Source: Aldehydirespirator sp965220345 (GTDB taxonomy: Bacteria; Actinomycetota; Acidimicrobiia; Acidimicrobiales; Aldehydirespiratoraceae). From it: DNA of 64,000 nucleotides. A model generated the notes under the pieces. The model made no database searches. It was not told the DNA's origin and saw only the letters and a program-made list of their open reading frames with translations. Positions 32,859-39,401 of the stretch are shown here, in pieces. The translations under genes were made by a program, and so were the position numbers. Every line of letters starts with the position of its first letter. The first letter of the stretch is position 1. The stretch covers positions 1,302,001 through 1,366,000 of the forward strand of contig OZ244822.1 in NCBI GenBank assembly GCA_965220345.1, given 5' to 3'.

Positions 32859-34136
32859 ATGACAGATGATCTGACCCCAGACGGGTACCGACCCAGAGTT
32901 GTGGATCGGGAGGTGCAGTTTGCTTTGCAGGCATCTCCAGCGGTTGTCATAGAGGGGCCAAGATCCTGTGGTAAGACTTGGACAGCTCGACGTTTCGCTC
33001 GCAGCGAGGCGGTTATTGACGATTCCGAGAGGGTTCGTTTGGCGATGGCAATGGATCCAGGCGTATTCCTAGAGGGGACACCACCGCGCCTGTTGGATGA
33101 GTGGCAGTTAGCACCTCAAATATGGAATCCGATGCGCCACGCCTGCGACCGTCGCGCTCAACCGGGCCAGTTCATCTTGACCGGCTCTGCGAATCCTCCC
33201 GATGCCATCACTCGACATTCGGGTGCTGGACGAGTGCTGCGAGTCAGGATGCGACCCATGTCGTTATTCGAGTCTGGATTGTCGAGTGGCGAGGTCTCAT
33301 TGGGTGCTCTGCTGAGAGGTGAGGGTGCATCTGGTGGCGACTCGGCTCTTCGTGTGGCCGAACTCGCGGAGATGATCTGTTGTGGTGGATGGCCTTGGCT
33401 TATTGATGTTCCGCCACGGTTTGCCCAAGCACGCCTACGTGGCTACCTCGACGAGATCGCAAAGACCGATGTGGCTCGCTCGGGTGGGCGGACGCATGAT
33501 CCCGTGGGTGTGAGACGCTTGCTCGCTTCACTGGCGCGCAATGAAGCGACAGCCACCAGATACAGCAAAATCGCTGCCGACATGAGCGGCTCGGGAGAAG
33601 TTCAGACACATCCTCGCACGGTCAAGAGTTACATAGACGCACTGGAGCAACTTTTTGTGGTGGAGAGTTTGCCCGCATGGGCTCCGCACCTACGTTCACG
33701 GGACCGGCTGAGGCGTTCAGAGAAGCGATACTTTGTTGATCCGTCATTGGCGGCAGCTGTACTTCGGGCCGACCCTGGGCACCTGATAGAGGATTTGGAG
33801 TTCCTTGGACTTCTCTTTGAGTCCATGGTGATGCGAGACATCAGAATCTATTCGCAAACAAACGACTGCAGCGTGTCATACTTCGGTGAAAGGACATTAC
33901 CTGAGGTGGATGTAGTGATCGAAGGCGGCCGCGGCGAATGGATAGCAGTTGAGATCAAACTCGGCGGAGAGAAACTGATAAACCAGGCAGTCGCAGCCTT
34001 GGTACGGCTAAGAGATCAAGTGGACACCAAACGAATGGGCGAGCCTAGGGCACTGGTAGTCATAACCGCAACGGGCTATGGCTTCAAGCACAAAGACGGC
34101 GTAAACATAGTGCCCATATCAATGCTCGGACCATAA
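32859..34136 (+). CDS. AAA_14/DUF4143 ATPase
   Basis: 425 residues. The N-terminal P-loop domain has Walker A IEGPRSCGKTW (about residues 31-41) and Walker B PRLLDEWQLAP (about 77-87), with a sensor-type segment FILTGSANPPDA. A helical region follows, then the C-terminal DUF4143 domain with a PD-(D/E)xK-like end (LPEVDVVIEG...WIAVEIKLG, about 370-395). Such proteins are widespread and poorly understood; some lie in defence or toxin-related contexts. ATG with AGGAGCGAGG upstream. It is preceded by a 23-bp repeat array and stands in the accessory region. Confidence 0.88.
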   Translation: MTDDLTPDGYRPRVVDREVQFALQASPAVVIEGPRSCGKTWTARRFARSEAVIDDSERVRLAMAMDPGVFLEGTPPRLLDEWQLAPQIWNPMRHACDRRAQPGQFILTGSANPPDAITRHSGAGRVLRVRMRPMSLFESGLSSGEVSLGALLRGEGASGGDSALRVAELAEMICCGGWPWLIDVPPRFAQARLRGYLDEIAKTDVARSGGRTHDPVGVRRLLASLARNEATATRYSKIAADMSGSGEVQTHPRTVKSYIDALEQLFVVESLPAWAPHLRSRDRLRRSEKRYFVDPSLAAAVLRADPGHLIEDLEFLGLLFESMVMRDIRIYSQTNDCSVSYFGERTLPEVDVVIEGGRGEWIAVEIKLGGEKLINQAVAALVRLRDQVDTKRMGEPRALVVITATGYGFKHKDGVNIVPISMLGP

Positions 34137-34217
34137 AAAGATCAACTCGCCTACCGCGCCCCTTGAATTTGTCCTCAGAACTTTGGATTAGCTCTTGACA
34201 GTCTGCTCTGCGCGCTA

Positions 34218-34248
34218 GCGGACCGGCGAGGCGGGTGTTAGAGGGTTG
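34218..34248 (+). repeat. 31-bp direct repeat, left copy
   Basis: Matches 35598-35628 at 27 of 31 positions, with the core TTAGAGGGTTG identical. The right copy includes the 3' end (PTL-stop) of the acyl-CoA ligase gene. Together the copies bracket the RHH/MazF module and a small membrane protein gene. Confidence 0.65.
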
Positions 34249-34269
34249 CAGTCCAACAACCGGCAGTGA

Positions 34270-34347
34270 GCGGACTCCACAGGTTGGTTGCTTGTAAGTG
34301 CGAACGGCCATCATGGCCGATCATTTGAAACCATCGGTGGAGTCCGC
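34270..34347. repeat. 78-bp palindromic element (MITE-like or structured RNA)
   Basis: Outer arms GCGGACTCCAC (34270-34280) and GTGGAGTCCGC (34337-34347) are perfect 11-bp inverted repeats. Inside, TGGTT (34285-34289) can pair with AACCA (34329-34333), and CGGCCAT/ATGGCCG (34305-34319) forms a 7-bp hairpin with a one-base loop. Could be a terminator pair, a small non-autonomous mobile element or a structured RNA. Confidence 0.55.
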
Positions 34348-34416
34348 CTATCTGTGCTTTGCGGGATCATTGCAAATGAGCTGAGCATGGAGCGTGAGAT
34401 ACGTTAGGCTACAATT

Positions 34417-34680
34417 ATGGCGCTTACACAGGCAGCTAGCGGGACGACTACATTACGAATTTCTAATGATCTAAGGGACGAGATATTTCGCTTAGCCGAG
34501 CAGCGGGGTACGACTATGGTTGATGTTGTAGCCGACGCTGTGCATCGGATCTCTCAAGATGAGTGGCGGTTGTCGGTACGTCGAGAACTTGACGGTCTCA
34601 CCGAAGCTGAAGTGGCTTCGTACCAGGCTGAGAGCCAAAAGGTGGATGAAGTGGCCGCGGATGGTCTTGATGGCTGGTGA
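34417..34680 (+). CDS. Ribbon-helix-helix antitoxin
   Basis: 87 residues. TTTLRISNDLRDEIFRLAEQ and the following helix GTTMVDVVADAVHRI form a ribbon-helix-helix DNA-binding unit; the C-terminal LDGLTEAEVASYQAESQ is acidic. It overlaps the broken mazF frame at 34670 by 11 bp, so it is the antitoxin of that module. Intact, though its toxin is not. Confidence 0.8.
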   Translation: MALTQAASGTTTLRISNDLRDEIFRLAEQRGTTMVDVVADAVHRISQDEWRLSVRRELDGLTEAEVASYQAESQKVDEVAADGLDGW

Positions 34681-35025
34681 TGCGCGACTACAACGTGGCG
34701 ATGTGTGGCTCGTCGATTTCGGTGAGAACCTAAAGACCCTGAGCAAGCGTTCCGTCGGCCAGCTGTTATCGTGTCCGATGATCGGCTCCATCATCCGAAT
34801 CTACGGATAGCGATCGTGATCCCTGGAACTTCTAACATCCGCGGGATATCAATGCATGTAGTGGTGTCGCCTAGCCGCGGTAACGGATTGGTCACCGAAA
34901 CGGCCTTTCAGGTGGAGCAGGTGCGTGCTGTGTCCACCCGTCGGCTAGTAGACAGGCTTGGCCAGATCGAAGCACATCCCGCTCATGATCTCGACAAGAT
35001 GCTGCGGAGCATTCTTAGCCTCTGA
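34670..35025 (+). pseudogene. Frameshifted MazF/PemK-type toxin
   Basis: The frame from ATG 34670 reads RLQRGDVWLVDFGE, the MazF start, then loses similarity and stops at 34810. The rest continues in another frame: EPKDPEQAFRRPAVIVSDDR, IAIVIPGTSNIRGISMHVVV and VEQVRAVSTRRL up to the TGA at 35025, which is the complete MazF core. A 2-bp excess in GGTGAGAACC (34721-34730, probably a duplicated GA) accounts for the shift. The toxin is therefore inactive as sequenced unless the change is an assembly error or is bypassed by recoding. Confidence 0.8.
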
Positions 35026-35263
35026 CCTCAACCACATGCCCCGCAAACTCCACAACTGGAACTCAGCCCACAACACCTACACTGCACTCACTGGCAACCA
35101 CCACTAAAGTTCGCGCAGCATTGGGGCGGTCCACTGCTAGTCCTCCGTCATGATTCATCTGATGCCACCACTCCGAGATGTTCTTGCGGCACAGATCGGC
35201 GTGAGTTATCATCTGGGAAATGAGCCGACTTCACGGTGGAGTCAGAGGCAGGAGGTATCGGGG

Positions 35264-35596
35264 ATGCAACTAATCAGTTGGATAGAGCAGATACGGAAGT
35301 CCGGCCTACAGGCTGTAGGGCTCCGCGTGAAGGTAATCGCGATTTGGCTGCTTGCAGGTGCGCTAGTGTTTGTTGGAATTAGTGCTTGGAAGATGCTGTC
35401 TCTTGCAATGCTCATGCGTGAAGTGGAATCGGGTATAAGCGAATCCAGTTTCTTGGGCTTGCATCTTCAAACTTTGACGGTAGAGGGCAATGTGCATACC
35501 CTTAACCCTGAATGGGGCTTGGTGATACTTCTTGTGATTTGCTTGCTTGGTGCATTGGGCACAATGCTGACATGGCGGCACTTCAGACGAACGTGA
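35264..35596 (+). CDS. Small two-helix membrane protein, unknown
   Basis: 110 residues. The start ATG at 35264 is preferred because GGAGG stands 7 nt upstream, although the frame is open from 35150. Two hydrophobic helices (IAIWLLAGALVFVGISAW, about 25-43, and LVILLVICLLGALGTMLTW, about 86-104) frame an extracytoplasmic loop of about 40 residues; basic ending RHFRRT. No family recognised. It lies between the 31-bp direct repeats. Confidence 0.6.
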   Translation: MQLISWIEQIRKSGLQAVGLRVKVIAIWLLAGALVFVGISAWKMLSLAMLMREVESGISESSFLGLHLQTLTVEGNVHTLNPEWGLVILLVICLLGALGTMLTWRHFRRT

Positions 35597-35597
35597 T

Positions 35598-35628
35598 GCG
35601 GAGTGGCGAGGCAGTTGTTAGAGGGTTG
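35598..35628 (+). repeat. 31-bp direct repeat, right copy
   Basis: Partner of 34218-34248. It spans the 3' end and stop codon of the acyl-CoA ligase gene. Confidence 0.65.
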
Positions 35629-37348
35629 GAACGAAACGGTCTCGCAAGTCTTTCTTGAGTATTTTGCCGTTGGCGTTGCGGGGAAGCGTCTCGTCTAGGA
35701 ACCAGACATGACGCGGATGCATGAATCTCGCTAGACGATCTTCAAGATGCGCTAATAGTCCCGTTGCGTCAAGATCGGCACCAGCGACCAGCACCACCGT
35801 CGCAGCGACCTCCTCACCTAGAAGCTCATCAGGCACCCCAAACACGGCGACTTCGGCCACCTCGTCAAGTTGATAGATGGCTGCCTCCACTTCGGAACAG
35901 TGAACGTTTTCGCCGCCTCGGATCACCACATCTTTGATTCGATCCTTGATATGTATCCAACCGTGTTCGTCGATCTCAGCCACGTCGCCGGTGCGTAGCC
36001 AGCCGTCAACTATCGCCTCGGCGGTGGCAGCGGGCTGGTTGAGATAACCCTTCATCACGTTGGGTCCTCGCAGCAACAGTTCACCCCGCTGACCAGCCTC
36101 AACCTCAGCACCGCTGTCATCCAAGATTTTGGCTTCCATGCACGGCACCAGCGGCCCGACCGATGACGGGTTCGCCAGATAATGCTCACTGCTTATGGCT
36201 GTGGCGATGCCAGCGGTCTCAGTGAGTCCGTAGCCCACCCCTGGGTGCCCCTGCGCCAGAGTGTCGTCAATGCGTTTCACGAGGTCGGTGGAGAGAGGTG
36301 CCCCGCCTCCGCCCATCGACCGCAGCGACGAGGTATTGGTGTCTCGCCAGTCAGGGTGCTGAAGCAGTTCACGAGACATGGACGGCACAGCGTTGAACAC
36401 ACTGACCGACTCGGATTCGATCAGCTTCAGCGCTTCATCTGGGTTCCAGCGGTGCATCAGCACTAGGCAACCGCCCGCAATGGTGACCGCTTGCATCACG
36501 CAGTTGCAGCCGGTCACATGAAACAGCGGCACCGGCAGCAGAGCCACCGGTGGTGATGGCGCTTCAGACGGATATTCGCTGCTTGAACCGCCCGGGCGCT
36601 GAGCGCGAGCTGCTTCAGAACAGGTGGTCAACAAAATGATGTTCATTAGGTTGTGAGCCACACCCCGATGAGTTAGTTGAGCGCCCTTAGGGAAGCCGGT
36701 CGTGCCCGAGGTGTAAAAGATCAAGGCATCATCTTCGGGACTGATCTCGGTTTCGGGCAGTTCCTTGGGCGCTGCTGCGGGATCAACCACCTCGTCCCAG
36801 TGGGTTGCTGTGGCGGGCAACGGACCGTCATGGCGGGTCACCAGCATCGGGATCGTATGGTCGTGCGGTGCCAGCCGTTGTAGACGCTCTCCGTCGAGGA
36901 TCAGCGCTACGGGTTGCGAGTCGTTCAGCGCGAACTCCAGCTCGGGTTTTGTCCACCAAGAGTTCATGCCAACCACGGCGGCACCCGTGGCGAGGATCGC
37001 CCAATGTGCCAGCACCCATTCGGGATAGTTGCGCATCGCTATAGCCACGCGGGTGCCGTGCCCAGCACCGTATGCACTGTGCAGATGATGCGCTAAGGCT
37101 CGAACCCGTGCGTGAGCGTTGGCGTAGCTATAGCGCTCATCGTTGTAGACCAAATACTCCTTGTCGCCGTGGCCTGCGGACATTTCCCAGACCGAACGCA
37201 TGTCAGCAAAAGAGTTGTCATACACCCGCACTGGCATGCCTGCGATCTCCTGCACAGTCCAACCGAACGGTGCAGACGGCGCTGTCATCGAAGCCAGAGT
37301 CGCGTTGAACTCTGCAACAAGTTCCGAAGCGTTCGGTTTGGTGTTCAT
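35618..37348 (-). CDS. AMP-forming acyl-CoA synthetase/ligase
   Basis: 576 residues, class I adenylate-forming enzyme. Motifs: P-loop ALIFYTSGTTGFPKGAQLTH (about 210-229), GYGLTETAGI, the hinge aspartate in WLRTGDVAEIDEHGW and RIKDVVIRGGENVHCSEVE, and the catalytic lysine in LPRNANGKILKKDLR. It resembles fatty-acyl-CoA ligases of actinobacteria (FadD-like); chain length preference is not readable. Stands alone on its strand. Confidence 0.92.
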   Translation of the reverse strand: MNTKPNASELVAEFNATLASMTAPSAPFGWTVQEIAGMPVRVYDNSFADMRSVWEMSAGHGDKEYLVYNDERYSYANAHARVRALAHHLHSAYGAGHGTRVAIAMRNYPEWVLAHWAILATGAAVVGMNSWWTKPELEFALNDSQPVALILDGERLQRLAPHDHTIPMLVTRHDGPLPATATHWDEVVDPAAAPKELPETEISPEDDALIFYTSGTTGFPKGAQLTHRGVAHNLMNIILLTTCSEAARAQRPGGSSSEYPSEAPSPPVALLPVPLFHVTGCNCVMQAVTIAGGCLVLMHRWNPDEALKLIESESVSVFNAVPSMSRELLQHPDWRDTNTSSLRSMGGGGAPLSTDLVKRIDDTLAQGHPGVGYGLTETAGIATAISSEHYLANPSSVGPLVPCMEAKILDDSGAEVEAGQRGELLLRGPNVMKGYLNQPAATAEAIVDGWLRTGDVAEIDEHGWIHIKDRIKDVVIRGGENVHCSEVEAAIYQLDEVAEVAVFGVPDELLGEEVAATVVLVAGADLDATGLLAHLEDRLARFMHPRHVWFLDETLPRNANGKILKKDLRDRFVPTL

Positions 37349-37458
37349 GGCTCGCGATAATAGAGCCGAAGCGCAAGTTGCTGCTTAGTGCCCGATCGGA
37401 TCAGTTCTCGCACCTGACAGTAACGCACGCCTTGCGGTGACAGTCGTAGCCTCAAACG

Positions 37459-38373
37459 ATGACTGAAGTAGTGCATATCGGATCAGAAGTCAGCGATGCT
37501 TTGACCTCGGGTGCTGCGGTGGTGGCACTGGAGTCAACCATTTTTTCGGGACTAGGCCTGCCCGAACCCGCTAACCGTGAATGCTTTCAGCGTGTGGTGG
37601 CTGCGCTGCGTGGCGGTGGTGCGGTTCCCGCGTTGTGCGGCGTGCTTGACGGTGTTGCTGTGGTGGGCGCGGACTCCGATCAAGCCGAACGGCTTTTTGG
37701 GGGTTCAACCAAGCTCGCAGCTCGTGACCTGTCATCGGCGGTGGCCGCAGGGCTTGAGGTGGGGGTAACTACCGTGTCGGCTACTGCGACTCTGGCTGCT
37801 GCCGCGGGCATCAAAGTGTTCGCCACCGGCGGTATCGGCGGAGTGCATCGCGGTGCTGAGCGCTCAGGCGATGTCAGCGCCGACCTTGAAGCACTGGCTC
37901 GTCAGCCGGTGGTGGTGGTGTCGGCAGGTGTCAAAGCGTTCTTAGATGTGGCGTTGACCTTTGAGCGGCTCGAAACTCTGGGAGTGCCTGTGCTGGGCTG
38001 GCGCACCGACCGTTTTCCAGCGTTTTACGTGCGTGATGGTGGCCCGGTGCTGTCAAACACTGTCGATAATGCACATCAGGTAGCCGAGACGCTGCGAGCT
38101 GCGTCTGTGCTAGGGCATCGCAGCGGGATCTTGGTGGTCAACCCCATACCAAAGGATGCCGAACTGGATGCCGACGAACTGCAAGAGGCCCTTGCTAGCG
38201 CCGAATCAGCGGTGCGTCGTGACGGAGTGTCTGGTGGCGATATCACGCCAGCAGTATTGGCACGACTAAGCAAACAAACCAGCGGAGCAAACGTGGTCGC
38301 CAACATTGCTTTGGCCGAGTCGAACGCAAGGGTGGCCGCTGAGATCGCCGTGGCACTAGAGTTACTGAAATGA
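37459..38373 (+). CDS. psuG: Pseudouridine-5'-phosphate glycosidase
   Basis: 304 residues. Cleaves pseudouridine 5'-phosphate to uracil and ribose 5-phosphate. VVALESTIFSGLGLPEPAN, GGIGGVHRGAERSGDVSADL, VVVVSAGVKAFLD and the late GGDITPAVLARL are family hallmarks. The usual kinase partner psuK is not adjacent. The gene is divergent from the acyl-CoA ligase. Confidence 0.94.
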   Translation: MTEVVHIGSEVSDALTSGAAVVALESTIFSGLGLPEPANRECFQRVVAALRGGGAVPALCGVLDGVAVVGADSDQAERLFGGSTKLAARDLSSAVAAGLEVGVTTVSATATLAAAAGIKVFATGGIGGVHRGAERSGDVSADLEALARQPVVVVSAGVKAFLDVALTFERLETLGVPVLGWRTDRFPAFYVRDGGPVLSNTVDNAHQVAETLRAASVLGHRSGILVVNPIPKDAELDADELQEALASAESAVRRDGVSGGDITPAVLARLSKQTSGANVVANIALAESNARVAAEIAVALELLK

Positions 38374-38413
38374 CCAAAAAGCCCCCTATCATCATCGCCA
38401 AGAGAGGTCAGTC

Positions 38414-38716
38414 GTGAGCGACGACTACTCATACTCCAAATACGGCCTCACCACGCCGGATCCTGCTGCTCTTCCGCATTGCAATGCCAGCACAGAACCT
38501 GACGACGGTCTCGACAAATCGCTCAGTGGCGAGCATTGGGAGCAAGGCATTCTTGATGCTTTGGAGCGTGCTGCCAAGCATGCCCATCTAATCGCTTACC
38601 AGACCGGCACTGGAGTGGTGGAGAGTCGCAACGGCAAGATGGGGGTGTATCCACCCGACCCAGAAATGTACGAGGATCTGATCCCGCCACCCTTTGTGGA
38701 CAGCTACGAACTCTAA
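38414..38716 (+). CDS. Small hypothetical protein, 100 aa
   Basis: GTG start with GAGAGG 6 nt upstream. Soluble, with a helical centre (EQGILDALERAAKHAHLIAYQTG) and a Pro/Tyr-rich end (YPPDPEMYEDLIPPPFVDSY). No family recognised. It follows psuG by 40 bp and its stop overlaps that of the convergent MazF gene by 4 bp. Confidence 0.6.
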   Translation: MSDDYSYSKYGLTTPDPAALPHCNASTEPDDGLDKSLSGEHWEQGILDALERAAKHAHLIAYQTGTGVVESRNGKMGVYPPDPEMYEDLIPPPFVDSYEL

Positions 38717-39030
38717 ACCCCCAGCACGGCCCTCAGGCCGTCGTCAATAGCGTCAATGAGGGGATCGGGCAACTGTCCGACATGGTTGGTGAGCCAAGAG
38801 CGTTCGATTATTTCCAGTCCGATCGGAATTGCGACGGAGTCTTTGAGCAGACCTGTCACCGACGATTTGAGTAACACGTTGCCAGCGATGCTGGCTCGGT
38901 CAAGGTTTGAGGTCAACGGCACCACATGTGTCTGCCAGACATTGACTGCAAGGACATCGCGTGAGGAAACGACTACACACGGACGACGTTTGTCTATGTC
39001 AAGCCACCACACAGAACCGCGTGCTACCAC
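38713..39030 (-). CDS. MazF/PemK-like endoribonuclease toxin
   Basis: 105 residues, intact. VARGSVWWLDIDKRRPCVVVS is the MazF beginning, HVVPLTSNLDR the conserved middle, and IERSWLTNHVGQL the end. GTG start overlaps the antitoxin stop by 7 bp. Predicted sequence-specific mRNA interferase, neutralised by the upstream antitoxin. Confidence 0.87.
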   Translation of the reverse strand: MVARGSVWWLDIDKRRPCVVVSSRDVLAVNVWQTHVVPLTSNLDRASIAGNVLLKSSVTGLLKDSVAIPIGLEIIERSWLTNHVGQLPDPLIDAIDDGLRAVLGV

Positions 39031-39254
39031 GGCGCTGAGCGATCCATCCTCTTAGCCACAGCGAGCGGGTCAGGCTTACTTGATGGTTCTCCAGCTGCTA
39101 GCGCGGCATCGGAGATAAGTTGTTGAGCGAAGGTTGTTGTCACCTGAGCCGCGTGGCGACGAAGCTGCTCGGTCACCCAACTTGAGAAGGGGATGCTAAG
39201 ACTGTTAATGATTGGCAGAACATCTTCGGGCACGCTGATCGTTTTGTTAGGCAT
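39024..39254 (-). CDS. Antitoxin of the MazF-like module
   Basis: 76 residues from the ATG at 39254 (a second ATG at 39266 lies 12 nt upstream). NKTISVPEDVLPIINSLS and the helix FSSWVTEQLRRHAAQ suggest an RHH-type DNA-binding antitoxin; the C-terminus is polar. The 39254 start fits a leaderless message: the -10 box ends 7 nt before it and there is no Shine-Dalgarno. Confidence 0.8.
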   Translation of the reverse strand: MPNKTISVPEDVLPIINSLSIPFSSWVTEQLRRHAAQVTTTFAQQLISDAALAAGEPSSKPDPLAVAKRMDRSAPW

Positions 39255-39290
39255 GATACGTATCATATATACGTATCATGCGCACAGCAA
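39251..39290 (-). promoter_or_regulatory. Promoter and palindromic operator of the mazEF-like module
   Basis: On the minus strand TTGCTG (39285-39290), a 17-bp spacer and TATGAT (39262-39267) end 7 nt before ATG 39254. The same DNA is a palindrome with 13-bp perfect arms GCATGATACGTAT (39251-39263) and its complement (39269-39281). ATGATACGTATCAT (39253-39266) is itself a 14-bp palindrome, so two repressor dimers could bind. Binding would cover the -10 box and start codon, giving tight autoregulation. Confidence 0.7.
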
Positions 39291-39401
39291 GCGCCAGACG
39301 CACATCTGACCGAAAGAGCGATGCGACGGGTGTCTCACAATGGATAACTACCGACTGGCCAAGCATGTCGCAGCAGTTCCGTGCAAGCCCAAGGTTGCTT
39401 G

